A stretch of DNA of 64,000 nt from Sphaerosporella brunnea (taxonomy: Eukaryota > Ascomycota > Pezizomycetes > Pezizales > Pyronemataceae). The number at the start of each line of letters is the position of its first letter. The stretch's first letter is position 1. The notes beneath the pieces are model-generated. The model did not search any database. It was not told the origin of the DNA and saw only the letters and a list, made by a program, of their open reading frames with translations. Below are positions 22,601-34,262 of this stretch, piece by piece. The translations under genes and the position numbers were made by a program. The DNA lies in contig VXIS01000008.1 of the NCBI GenBank assembly GCA_008704415.1, positions 1 through 64,000 on the forward strand. The letters are read 5' to 3'.

Positions 22601-24559
22601 CAAGAGTCGGTTCGCAACCCTTCCCAAGTATGCTCACATGCAACGCAGCCAATCCTGCATCGCCTATATCACATCGCGCCCGACACAGAGCACGGACCCT
22701 CCTTCCCGTGTCGAACCAGTTCTTGCATCTGCTGTCTCCGATGACCAGGCCCACATACATTAGGGCCCAAATAGGCCGTAACAACCTGTTACTGTCCGGG
22801 TTGTCGAAAATGTCCTTGTTGTGGAAGGTGTTGTTCATCGTGTGCTTTGTTGCCAGGTTTGAGCGGTTGTGAAGGTTTTGGACTCGTGACACCATCGCGT
22901 GTAGTGCCCAACCCCACGTCAGCTGGGTCGTCAGTGTTGGCTGCATCATCTTCGGACCGGTGTTGCCAATAGTCAGCCAGCGCGCCGCCGTCACCAACTG
23001 ATTTGTCCGCGCGCTGGTGAGTGAGAGCGATGAGTCGCGGGTCACATCCACTGGGATCGTGAGGAGACGCATATCTGCTGCACTGCTGATAACTCACGTC
23101 GGTACAAGGCTGGCTTCCAGGTTCCAATTGTAGTCTTCCTATTTCAGACAGCCGGGCCGGATTTGCGCGGCGTTTTGGGCTGCCTGTTGGTGACACTGCC
23201 TTGGAGGTATACCTAATGACGACGAACCTCATTTGACGAGTAGGTGTATCGATCCCGCGTCATCACTGGCGGTCGGGATGGAAAGACCTTCGGCGATGAG
23301 TTCGTATGGCGGGGTTTGGAATAAGAACCCAACGTCAGTTTCGTGGTTGATAAATCGGTGTCTCCTAAATCGACGATCGATAGCGACGAGGAAAGCCCAC
23401 AAAAATGCGGCGCAAAACGACGATATAACAAAGCCACGCCCTGAGTAGATCTTTGCAGGCCCTGGGAAACCCCTGAGGACATGACGACTACCGTGGGTCT
23501 GGAGATCCGTCAAACACTAAGGAAGAGGGGATGGCGACAGGTCTTGGGCCCGGCGTAACGCGGACGCCCCCCCACCCCTCGGTGTCCAGAAGATCCAGCA
23601 GAGGCTGGTCGCCTGGATGCCACCGGGCCATCACCGAGGCGACAGCAACGCGGCGTCCGCACTGTAACGCCACACCCAATAGAGGAGTTACCGGGAGCCT
23701 GGAGCGTCGAATAGACAAGCGGTCTATTATGATAATAAACCGAACGACCTCGCATGCAGCAATGCCGGGGTGGCCGATGCTGAGAACGGAAGCACCAGCT
23801 AGGCAAACTAAAAGTGCGGTGTTAGAAAGCCGCGGCCGAGCCACACTTCGCCAGGGATACAATTATAGACTATTTTTTTTTTTTTTGCCTAGAGCCAAAT
23901 TGCGGGTTCCATTCCGCTCTATAGAGATTTTCTATGGAGGTGGGACCTTCTAGCGCCATTCTTGAGATGCCCCATTGTGCATACAACACAATAACCTCTC
24001 GTCTTTTGTCATTGCAACTGCGTCAACATACAATCCCGTGGCAAACATCCAACTTAACGCTTTGGCACGGACTCTGAGTGATGCCAGCCGGTTCCAGTCC
24101 CTGCCCGGGAAGCTTGACAGCGTTGCGACGCCGGCGACGACTCCGCAGGTAGATAGTGATGTTGTTATGGCCGACTTGGAGTCACTCTGAGGAAGTAGCA
24201 CTGGCACTGGCAGAACGGGCGACACATTATCGTGTTCCACCATCAGGCGCGGCCAACTACGTTGCTCTCCATTTTTCCGCCACGCTCGGTTATACCCATG
24301 TGCGTGGTGTTGGATGCACACATTCCCGAAACCTCGAAGTGCCCAGCGTTACTCAGCCCATAACTTGGCCTCCTCCACGAGTGGCTGCAAATTTTTTGAG
24401 GTTTCAAGTAGGCGGGATTGTCATTGCCCATGACGTGCGTCGGTCGGCATGCGGTTGCGCCGAGACAGTGCGCCACCCCTCCACGCACCTCTTGATACGT
24501 TCACCACACACCCCTTCGCAACCTACTTGTCGCGCGGCACTGAGATCGATTATAACACC
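19683..24559. other. Long stretch without firmly recognised genes
   Basis: No transposon termini, RNA genes or domain-bearing ORFs were found. The most coding-like frames are at 20286-20723 (minus, 145 codons, listed separately) and the overlapping minus frames around 20254-20550. A T run of about 14 bases lies at 23872-23886. Confidence 0.4.
20286..20723 (-). CDS. Hypothetical ORF, 145 codons, unrecognised
   Basis: An unbroken minus-strand frame of 145 codons with mixed polar composition and no recognised motif. A second frame over the same DNA ends in glycine-rich STIGGGGNTALVVGCGFNIH, so it is not clear which, if either, is coding. There is no splice or paralogue support. Confidence 0.2.
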   Translation of the reverse strand: MRNPANYNTAIAHNRRQPQTTTPSTPRVRSNAVDKELSINNKDQLYNIVYSTKLKSRAWRNGIGRWGFKNPFLVEELTGIHRLTQISWAHQRYQEIEAKDRRNIPRADTTLSTLCAHIRSIRAVQSAAEATRHWWLVAGSTFMSS

Positions 24560-25941
24560 ATGAGCGCCTATACAGATGAAGGCCGTCGGGCTCCGCATGC
24601 TCAACGCAACCGCCCCTCTCCGACGAGCAGTATTTTCTGCTTGGAATGTCCCCAACCCAACCCGGACGTAAATGATATCAGTTGCCTAGCGTTCCACATT
24701 GATTGTTTTTTCCACGTGATGCCTGTCATTTGGTGCTTGTCGGGTATCAGGATTCAGAAAAGGTGCGAGTTCTGGAGGAGCGGGTGGCACTACTGGAGAA
24801 GCATGTTGCATGTCTTCAGCGGGAGTTGAAGGCGATAGACACGGTGTCAACCACCGTTGGCATTGTACTCAAGAAGGCACAGCAAGGCGTGTCTCACTGC
24901 TGTCGAGTGTGGCCGCAGATTTTCAAGTCCAGCACTCAACTCCACCGCCATCTTCGGGTTTCCAAGCACTGCTCTCCACCATCATCTACGGCCTGTTGTC
25001 CTAAGTTTATTACGGCACTTTGTCGGTCAACCGCGGTGTCACTGGATAAGGACGTTGTGTATTACCGCTGTGTCACTGGATGACGACGTTGTGTATACGC
25101 CGTGGGCTGATCTCCAGAAGTCCGTTCTGCCAATGTCCTCTGTACAAGCTTCAATGGCGACGGAAGATGACTCGGATGCAGCTAGTGAAGACTCCGGGCA
25201 GTACACTCTAGCTGCGGCATCTTCATCGCCAGTTTTTGCCGAAACCACCCGGGACGCAAAGTCTGTCTGGCAAAAGAAACCGGACGAAACGGCCAAGTGG
25301 CGGAAGGAGGCTGAGAAGCAGTGAAGTCTTTGGCGGTGAAGCTACGTGACCGCTGCAACACCATCCGATGGTTGGCCTGCAAGACTGCAGGCTACAATCT
25401 TCCCAATCTCGCTACACTGGACGTGGACTTGGAGGAAATCCGACCCTTGCCGGTTAGTGCTGATGCCACCAAGTGGCAGCAGAATGCTGAAGACTGGACA
25501 TTTTTGGCAACTGAGTGGCGTAGCCGCTACAACGGTATCGTTGATGGGTTACCTCCCAAAACTCCTGAACGCAAGGCGACCAACTTCCCTCCACTGCAGA
25601 AGATTAGCCTGCAGACGCAAGCTTGCATGTCGGATGATTACCGCGTCGAGCCGGAACCCACTCTGGTTACCGCTGGTGGCGAGGACGTCGGAAGGATCGC
25701 TGCGGGTGTCACTTTGCCAGCAGTGGAGGACTTTGAGAAGAACGGTGGAGTGACCAACATGAGCGCGAGGAGTTTGGAGAACCCCGTCATGGAAACTTCC
25801 AGCTGTTTGGCTGAGGTTTCTGAGCCTACTCGACCCCCGCAGCATCACGAATACAAAGATTTAGAATCCATTTTTCTGCTGCATCCGTGTCCAACTGCAA
25901 AAAAACAGGACGGAACTAGAGAAGTGAATACTTCAATTTAG
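24560..25941 (+). pseudogene. Broken two-or-more-exon coiled-coil gene of unknown function
   Basis: ATG 24560 opens a 36-codon exon ending at 24667; an 83-bp intron (24668-24750, GTAAAT...TATCAG) joins it in frame to DSEKVRVLEERVALLEKHV, a clear heptad-type coiled coil. After about 45 codons the frame changes. A 34-bp tandem duplication (25031-25098) then breaks it; without one unit the coding frame runs through into an acidic, alanine/serine-rich segment that reaches ETAKWRKEAEK. A stop at 25321 and a shift by one base lead into the last frame, 206 codons with RDRCNTIRWLACKTAG and WTFLATEWRSRYNG, ending at 25941. Family unknown. The combination of a good splice junction with three lesions suggests a real gene that has decayed. 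Confidence 0.5.
25031..25098. repeat. 34-bp tandem duplication
   Basis: Units 25031-25064 and 25065-25098 differ at a few positions and share GTGTCACTGGAT and GACGTTGTGTAT. As 34 is not a multiple of three, the duplication shifts the frame of the coiled-coil gene in which it lies. Confidence 0.85.
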
Positions 25942-26573
25942 CCTACCGTGGATCGCAAAGCTTGACATGTCTCAGAAGACCCTTTCGTCATTCGCATCGC
26001 CAAATTTTGCAGTGCTGTTGGCCCGCACTCAACCAACCGCCGCTGTGGAACGAGGCTCTTTTTCGCAGAAAAACCATTCACCATTGTCAAAAACGCTCCT
26101 TGGCTATTGATTTGAGCTGCTCACTGTTTTCCAACGGGCTTGTTTTTCCGAAAGGTCTTTTTTTTTTGATGGTGTAGGTAGTGGGACAGGAGGACCAGGC
26201 AACGAGGGTAGGAGGAGCCTGTGAGCAACGGGTGACGAGCGAGAGGGTAGCTGGCAGGCTCCGAGAGAGGAAGGAGCAGGAATGTGTGGTTTTGTTTTCT
26301 TGCATTGTCCTCCTTTTCTTTCGGGCATGAGGCTTGTTTTCATGGGATGGGAGTGGTTGTAGGGTTCGGGATATGGGTCGAGTGACGCCTGATGTATCTC
26401 GTCAGATAGACACCACGGGTCGAGCCCCCGAATAGACTTAGACCTCTACATACCACTACACCCCTGATTGATGCCCAGATTCTACCGAGGGTGAAGCCTA
26501 ACATCATTTGGCGCTTGTCAGGGTAAATCTACTGCAATCTCACCTCGATCCCGGACAGCGGCCACAGCTCTCG
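25942..26573. other. No gene recognised
   Basis: The interval between the broken coiled-coil gene and the hAT MITE contains a T run at about 26158-26167 and short ORFs only. A GGGTCGAGCCCCC near 26415 resembles a Pol III B box but no partner A box or tRNA fold was found. Confidence 0.4.
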
Positions 26574-26581
26574 TCCAACAC

Positions 26582-26901
26582 CAGTGTTCTCAATAGCCAG
26601 CCCAAAAAGCCCGGGCTGTCAGCTCGGCTTCCACGACGGGCCGGCTGGGCTGGCTGTTTGAGCAGCCCGGCTGCGAAGCCCGGGCGGGCTGGCTGTGGGC
26701 TGCGTCTTTGTATGTGAAAAGTCGCGAATTGGTACAGAACCAGTGAAGCAACAATGATGTCCATTCTTCATACCCGAGCGACAGCTCATGCAGCCCACAG
26801 CCAGCCGGCCGGGCGGCGAGTTGAACAGCCGGGCTGGCTTTTTGAGCAGCCCAACGCAGCCCAACGCAGCCAGCCCGGCTGGCTGGCTATTGAGAACCCT
26901 G
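26582..26901. mobile_element. hAT MITE, CAGTGTTCTCA family, copy 2
   Basis: The 320-bp element begins CAGTGTTCTCAATAGCCAGC and ends GGCTATTGAGAACCCTG. Perfect 8-bp duplications TCCAACAC flank it (26574-26581 and 26902-26909). Subterminal CAGCCCGGGC/GGCTGGCTGG runs match copy 1, but the interior differs and instead matches the fragment at 46810-46970 (GAATTGGTACAGA, AACAATGATGTCCATTC). The single A-to-C-type mismatch in the right terminus is the only visible decay. Confidence 0.88.
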
Positions 26902-26909
26902 TCCAACAC

Positions 26910-28134
26910 ACTCACCCATCCAGCGCCATCGTCGTTTCCACAGTTCGTGCAAAAGGTCCCCGGCAACCACATAACGCACCGGTATCCGCGTTCAACTCCA
27001 CTGCTCCACGATGATGGCCAGCATTCGTACGCCGAATCACCTGAGACCGGAATCCAGGCCCGCCGAAACATTGACTACCTGTGGTGAAGCTGAAGATCCG
27101 TGAGATGTCCGACTCCGAGCGATGGGTACAATTTGCGAATGTAAAGCGAAATGCTATTCTCACGAGAAAAACGTGTTCCCCTGCAGTTCGTCTGTTACAA
27201 CTCCACAGCAAAAGAACGGCCAGAGGCTAGACACCCATAGATTTCAATGAAAAGCAGCAGCATCAGTGTCAGTGGAGAAACAACTGCATGCAGACGCATC
27301 TTGCCATTACGAATTTCCTGCAATTCGAGTTCCTCGCCTGTCCGTAGTGGTAGAGCATGATCATTCAACGTTTCGCAACTTCAGCGATTGCCTTGCCGCT
27401 CATTGTAGTAGATGGATGTCGCGCCAATATTGGACAGTGAATGGACCCGTTCTGCAACCTCTGTATATGAGGTCTGGCGGCTGATCCGGCTCACAGCAAT
27501 CCGTAGCGCATACACTGCTTTGACACCGACTCAAACGGAGGTCCGCGGTTTCCTGCAAGCAGTATGAAGAACTCACTGTACACTGCTTTGTGGCTACGCC
27601 GTTCGGCCCACTGTTTAAACTTCGTTGCCGCAAGGGACTGGACCGGGCACCCTGAGCGTGCAGGAAAGCAAATATAATCGCAGACAATCCGCATATGGTT
27701 TATCATCGAGCTGCCGAAGATGCAGCGTTTTTCTCCGACGTCACTACAGTCAGTAATGGCAGCTAGGAGCTAGTGCACATCAGACTTTCGGGATTGTGAG
27801 TCCATAAATACGGAGGACGCTTAATGCCAGGCAGTGGGCATTTGCGTCGTGCTTTGCCAGGCGTTGGGGGTGCGGCTCTCTGCACATTTGGACTGCCACC
27901 AGCTCCAAGATGAAGCTGCAGCTGAATCGCTATCTTCCAGCCCAAACGTTGAATGGTGCCACAAGTGTGAGAGGCTTAATCGTCATATGACGCGATTATC
28001 CTCAGACGTCCGTATAGATCCAGACCCTGCGTGCAGAAATATGGCGTTCCAGCGTGGCCTACCCAACCGTATCCTGATCGTTCACCTTGTCCTCACAGTA
28101 AGGCAGCCGACTTATGCATAGACTTACACGGCAT
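26910..28134. other. No gene recognised
   Basis: Short ORFs on both strands, no domain, no repeat structure and no element termini recognised. Confidence 0.4.
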
Positions 28135-28142
28135 GCTGAGGG

Positions 28143-28540
28143 CCAGGGCTGTCAATAGGGCGTCCGGTCTGTCTTTACGTTAGGACTATACCGGACTGAT
28201 TATTGTGGTCTTTGAAAATTCCGCCCGGTCTAGACCCGGCATTTCTCTGCGAGGACCCCGCAGGCGCCCAAATAGGACTAAACATAACAGGTGACTGTGG
28301 GGCCCGCTGGACACCTCCTGTCTAGCGCTATCAAGTATCTATACATGTAACAAGCAGAAGAATCGACGAAATGAAAAAGAAACAAAGTCCAACCATCCTG
28401 TCCAACTAGTCCCCGGCTAGGTACCTGGTCTTTCTGGGCTTCGGCCTGAACCGGACCGTCTTCCAAGTAGCATGCCCTATCCTGGTCTGCTTTGTGGGAC
28501 CCCGCTTGCCCGGTGGGCCGGACAGACTATTGACACCGCG
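28143..28540. mobile_element. hAT MITE, CCAGGGCTGTCAATAG family
   Basis: The 398-bp element starts CCAGGGCTGTCAATAGGGCG and ends GACTATTGACACCGCG; CTATTGACA is shared in inverted form, with an indel nearer the tips. The 8-bp duplications GCTGAGGG are perfect (28135-28142 and 28541-28548). GGTCC/GGACC and CCGGTCT motifs repeat subterminally. No coding capacity was recognised. A decayed relative lies at about 1941-2377. Confidence 0.78.
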
Positions 28541-28548
28541 GCTGAGGG

Positions 28549-29703
28549 CTCTTTCTCTTCTGTCCCGGCAGAACAGATATGATCTGTGGAGGAATCATAT
28601 ATTAAACCGCGCCGGGGGCCTTGATGGTGTGGGGGGGGGGGTTTTACCTTGGAGGCGGATGGAGTCTTGTAGTTTGAGATTATTGTGCGCCACTCAGGAA
28701 CTGGTCGCAATATTTCAGTCAATCCTAAAATACCCAAGAGGACGCGATGACAATCCTTCGTAGACACCTACGTTACACGGTGCGCAATGAGCAACTAGCA
28801 GTGAGGGCTGAGGCGAGTAGATACTGCGCGGCAGCATCGCGCAGGCGGCGAAACGGGGGAGGAATGGAGCGCACCATACGATGGCGAAGCTGGTTTATGA
28901 GTCACGATGATCGACTCCGCGTCCGACAAGTTGAGGTACGCGGGTTCACTTCCCAGAAGCGGGATGCTTCACTGCCGAACTATCTACAGACGAAGTTGAG
29001 TTCGTCAATATAGTTCCAGTGCGCGCGTTGGCGAAATACATCATCACAGGTGCGAACATGGGTTCGTCGACGCTGGCAGGCAGCTTGAGTCATACTCGAG
29101 TTGAAAGATTGTCTTGGGAGGCGCAGAGCGGACACGGAAACACTATCTAACCCGCTGAATTCCTGTGAATACCTGCGGAAGACCTCCGGCGGCTTCGCTG
29201 ATGCGTACAGCTGGTTCAGGTATCCCGGTGACGATGATATCACCCAGATCATACAACGATCGCAAAGGTTCTCACGAAACCGATGATGTCAGTGAAAACC
29301 ACATAATGCAGATGTCGCCGACGATGTTAAGGATTCTGAGGTCTCTAAGGGTTCTCACGGGGCAGGAGTCGAGCAGTGTGCCTCACCATCGGCCTCGGTG
29401 TGAACCAGACCAACGACATCGCACGGCAAGACGAATGGGTCAACCAACGCGGGGTATACCGAAAATATGAACAGCAATCCGGCAGCGTTGATTTCTACGA
29501 AAACGTCACAAACAGAAAGGCAAAAGCTACCACGCCAATGCAAATCCGAATTGCGCCCCAGACAATCACCAACAAACCAACACAATCATGCCCACGAGAG
29601 AGAAAAGCTGGGGGTTCGACGGTCTCCTCGCAATCACAGCTTATCAGCCCGTGACCAGTGCTACTACGGAAACACGTACCTGCTTGGTGTGACTTTGGGT
29701 GGC
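28549..29703. other. No gene recognised
   Basis: A G run at 28630-28640 and several short ORFs; nothing with domain, splice or repeat support. Confidence 0.4.
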
Positions 29704-30195
29704 TCATGCGGGCATGGCACGGTCCACGGCTGCAATGATTTCGTTCAGGACGCTGTAGGTCGTGTCGACGTGAACGAGCTTGAGGTCTTTCAGGTATCTG
29801 CGCCCATCTGCGGGCGCCGTGGCCGACAGCTCATCCAATGCTTCAGCAATAATGTCCACCGATCCTGCCATGTTGCCAGCCGCAGCGACAAGCGTGGCGC
29901 GGGCGGTGCGGATTCCGCTCTCCATATCAGTGAACTTCTGATGCGCGCGGGCGTCACGGTCGTTGGCGGTCGGCTGCAGAAGCGCGAGGCCCTCGGCGCC
30001 TTGATTTCGAGGGCCTCATGATACACTTTCTTAGCCTTTGTGTCCAGTGCGGGGATATCCTGGACACCGGGAAGATCGCCGAGAGTCCTCATGGCTTCGT
30101 TTCCGTCGGCGATGCGCTGCTGTTCTTCGGAATCGAATTCCTTCCTGAAATTGTTGATTTGTTGGGGAATTTTCGTCGGGCGGGTCGTTCGTCAT
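29704..30195 (-). pseudogene. Small alpha-helical protein gene broken by two compensating frameshifts
   Basis: From ATG 30195 the frame reads MTNDPPDENSPTNQQ, then after one extra base near 30147 a coherent segment continues in another frame (EFDSEEQQRIADGNEAMRTL, GVQDIPALDTKAKKVYHEAL). Near 29995 the frame shifts back and runs through AHQKFTDMESGIRTARATLV, AEALDELSATAPADGRRYL and VLNEIIAAVDRAMPA to a stop at 29704. The sum is about 165 residues, largely predicted helical and acidic. The two shifts restore the starting frame. No known family is recognised. Assembly errors could mimic the shifts. Confidence 0.45.
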
Positions 30196-30561
30196 TGTCG
30201 CTTGGTCGTCGGGTGTTCGTAGGGTGTCGCAGGTACGCTGAAAAGAAGAATGGAAGAAGGTAATGGGACGCTGGTGTCGCGTGGTTCTGTGGGATATCCG
30301 GCCAACTTGAACCCCGACTGTGAACCCAGGGCACAGGGCTGAACGCACCGACAAACCCTCGGTGAGTCGTATACAAATCAGCAGTGCTCACCAGGTAACC
30401 CATGTTAACAACCTGAACCGCCTGTACGCGGGAGTGGATCGCCGGGATGCACACACAGCCGGACACAAGCCGATCACTCATGGAGGGGAAGGAAGTGCGC
30501 ACAACAAAAACCGCAGATGCACACAGCCGAACCACTCTTGGAGTTTTGTACTGGCAGCCAT

Positions 30562-30733
30562 AATGGACTCGGATAGTTCTGCAGCACCCTCCGGGATGTG
30601 GGGCAATGTGTGTCTTTTCGACCGCTGCTCCTGCCATTGCAACACAGTTTTTGGATGTACACGAAACCTGAAAAGGCATCGGCACGGCGGCAGCCCTCTA
30701 CCAGAGGGCCCAAGATGCACTCGTTTTGCGTGA
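30562..30733 (+). CDS. Short ORF with C2H2-like zinc finger remnant
   Basis: ATG 30562 opens 56 codons that include DRCSCHCNTVFGCTRNLKRH. The spacing C-x3-C-x12-H approximates a C2H2 finger and NLKRH fits the usual helix end, but the second histidine follows after one residue instead of three. It could be a decayed exon of a larger gene or chance. Confidence 0.25.
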
Positions 30734-33700
30734 TGGCCCACAGAATGCCGGAGGACCTCTCTTTGTTCCGCCCGAGCTTTATGTGGCGGTTGGCAACCCT
30801 GCACCTTCGGCATCCGGCAACAGCATCTAGAGTGAAACTATGTTCCATCGGCATCTACTGCAATGTGGGGGAACGGCCAACCTTGCCCTGGGGATAACAG
30901 CCTACATTCAGCACCTCTACAACCGCGCCCAAGCAATGCAATCTGGAAATGCGGGGACAGCTGGACCTGGATATGGCGAGCACTGGAACCGGGGCCTTTG
31001 TTTCACGACTGGCATCAATAAGAAGATTTTTTGCGGCCCCTTGTCGCAAACTTTCGTCTGGCAATCCCGATCCGAAGAGAGACACTCGTGTTGCGGCCAA
31101 ACGTTCAGCCGCGCCACAGCAGTCTGGGAATGCACTATTTAAACTCGTCATTCTTATTGGTTCCTCCAGGTATTTGCTGTGTTAAGACATAGGCGTACGA
31201 GCCAATCGACCGCGATCGGCAATGAGGCTCGTGACGGAATGTTTGCTTAGATAGAAGGAGCGTTTTGTTCCCACTCAGCTTCGTCACAAGGCTTGTAAAC
31301 GTTTGACTGTTATGAGGCGCGGGTTTGAACTGTAAGCACAGTCACCGCTGTATCAAAACCTGAACGTTACAGGCATATGGCCAGCATGCGGAATCCTGCG
31401 GTCCTATTGTCGTCGGATTTAACATGCGATAAGTTTGCATTTGGCTTGTTCCATAATCGTCTGCTCTCTCGGCATCTGAGAATGGCCATCGTCAGCATAC
31501 ACTGTTTCGCTGGGAAGCAGGCTTCGGACCCACCGTCCCCAAACTCCGTTCCCCAAATCATTCCACCGCCTGCGCGTCTGGTTTATTCAGTGAAAATTCC
31601 GACATTGAAGGTATGCTGTCCATCGCTTGAACGTCAAGATCAAAAATGCACCTGCGCAGCAATTCAAAATGTCGACATTGCAATTCGTCTTTTTGCTTTC
31701 TGTGCTGAGTTTCCGGTAGGTGGCGGCGTGATTTTTCAAACAGGACTGTTAACAGGCTTTCTTTTTTGTTAAGATCTTGATGTTCACAGCCTGGCTGGGA
31801 GCTATAGTCTATCTTAAACGAATCGCAGACATGTGTTAATCAACTAAGAGAGCAGTTCTCGTACATAATGACTCAAGTAGACAAGGCCATAACTTGGCTC
31901 CACTGATGCCCTTCATAAGTGACATAACACCAAAGTTCGGATACAGCGTTATATTATTGTGCCTGAAGTTTTGTCGACCAGATCCATCCCAGAGAGTTAG
32001 GAGGCCGACAATGCAGTCAATGTCTTTCACAAACTCACATAAATTGCCATGTCCATCGGTATCTTTGCATATCGTGCCGTAGTCGCCATGGAACCACGTC
32101 GCCGTGTCGTATCGCATCCTAGGCGTCTTGTCTCCCGAGAAAATGCCTAGGAGCACTACAGTACAAACCTTTCCTGTGCAAAATTAGACGCTGTTTACGG
32201 TGAAACCTTTCCCTGGTGTGGTGCAATTACAGTTTTCAAACGGGAAATCATTTTGAACTTAAGAGCGTTTTTTTTTACGCTATCCCACTCCTCCGTTTCG
32301 TTCGGTGCATCTGCGGCAGCCTACTTTATTGCAGCCTGAGTACCTGGTGGTGGCAGCGCTCACCGGATGAGGCGCGGAGATCAGTCTATTTTCGGAGGGA
32401 CTATGATATCGGTGAATCCAGCTTAGAAGGACGGCTTTTTCCACTTCCTGGTTCTTGTTGGCTACTCTTCTTCACACGTGTTCTCACTGCTCTCACCAAC
32501 AATTTCGAGAGCCCCTAAGGCCTTTAAATTGACTTTTCTTTGGAATCCCGGCACCGTACTTTCACAAACATCGGGTAGTCAGGGGAGCCTAGACTGTCCA
32601 CACTGCTCGTCACAGTAATCTGTTGTTCGAAGCAGTACAAAAAATAAAGAAAGCATGTAAGCAGCGCACAAAGAGTTCACTAAAGCCTTGGTCAAGACTG
32701 GAATCGTTGCATAGAGGGTGTGGTTTCGCTACCCTCGCTTCTCAAAAAACACTGTCTGTTGCCGCGAACCAGTCCCCCACCCTTGCTTCACAGGCTATCC
32801 GCATGAGCAGTCATACGATTACACTTCACCAATCCCCATGATCTGTGGTCTTCTTCCGGAACGGAAGTAAATACCTGTGCCGACTGCCCAGCCGTTATGC
32901 ATCAAATTGGTCCAACATTTTCTGCCGAGAACGAGCTCATGCTGACGGCAGTGCACAGGATTACGCCGCTGCTATACAATAACGCCTGACCACCGCCTAT
33001 GGAGTATCCGCAAAAGCATCTTTGTTCGACAACCACTGACAAGGTGCACCTTGCGCTCCGATCCACATGGCAAAGGCGTCCACAAATGGAGTACACCACG
33101 ATGATCACCAGAAACATTGCTCCGTTCTAATCACAAATGTTCAGCTAGCATCCCAGCAGCGTTGCAGACTATTCGTGCCCGCACGAATTGTGCTTTGCGG
33201 TGCGATCACGGGAATCAAAAGAAAAAGCAAGGGAACGAGGAGGAAACCGCAAAGGCTAAAGAGCAGCAGCAGGCAGACAACCAAACGGGGAGTCGGCGCA
33301 CGCGCTGAGGTATTGTCCTGAACGATTGTAGCTCAAAAATGGCATAGTTCACACTTGAGCCGCATGAGAATGCGTCCACCATGATGGGTATATAGTCAGT
33401 TATCATTCCAACCCTGCGGCCATTGGAGCTGCACCAACTCCTTGTTCGACTCCTGGCAGCCATAGAATTTTCGTTACACTTAGCGTTGAAATCATTTTCT
33501 GTCAAACGAAATCTGGCACTGACCAGGCTCAGGATAGATAGGTTGTTTGCGAACCGGCCATAAGAAATGCAGCCGTATACTGGAACAGGGCGAATGGGCT
33601 CTTTTTGCAGGATATCCGGAACTAATAATGGTCACGAGCCGGCTCCAGCCAAGCCAATAGATGGGCTCAAGCCTGCCGTACAGGCTACGGAACCTCATTC

Positions 33701-34262
33701 CAATGCCGATATGGGCATTCCGCATGAGAAGGAGCAGCTCGGCATGAAGAAAATTCTTTCATTGCGCAAATCCTGATCCTGGTGCTCTTTCTATAGCGAT
33801 TTCGCATAAATAGAGGGAGAAGAACCCCCTTCATTGCTATCGTCTGAAAGCCCCGTCGTAACGTAAGACCAGCTTTCTGACGGCGTGTATCGGCTCACCA
33901 ATGTCCTCCATGGAGCATGCCATAGGCACAAGCGCGCCAGCTTCCGTAATCTATCATCTCTCCCGAGCCATGGCCATCACGGCGAGAAAACCAAGATACC
34001 ATTATTACCGTGACCTCGACACCCGCTATTATCAACCGTCCGTGTAAAAACATGTTCCCACGCTCGCTCGTCGTCTCTTAGTAAATTATTACATTTCGTC
34101 CGGATGTGTGCACATCTTGGATTATATCATTACATATATGCAATTCTGCAGGCGACAGAACTATGAACCGTCGTCGCACGGCTAGGGTCAGGGTTGCGGC
34201 GTTGCACCACCGCCGTGATTCCTCGCGGAAACCATTTCCCCAACCCACCGTGCAACGACACC
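30734..34262. other. Mostly unannotated interval
   Basis: No element ends or domains were recognised in 3.5 kb. A minus-strand frame starting with ATG at about 32120 (MRYDTATWFHGDYGTICKDT) has a GTGAGT donor 27 codons in and looks mildly coding-like, but no second exon could be fixed. The region just before 34263 would hold the promoter of the next gene; no specific motif is claimed. Confidence 0.35.

Noticed and set aside
26380..26450. Possible SINE or tRNA promoter (GGGTCGAGCCCCC)
   Set aside because: Only a B-box-like string was found; there is no A box at a suitable distance and no repeat copy elsewhere in the window.
26788..27087. ORFs rich in Pro, Ala and Ser in MITE ends
   Set aside because: They translate the CAGCC/CCGGGC subterminal repeats of hAT MITEs and have no independent coding signal.
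31836..32156. 106-codon minus-strand ORF with a GTGAGT donor
   Set aside because: No acceptor giving a coherent second exon was found and no family is recognised.
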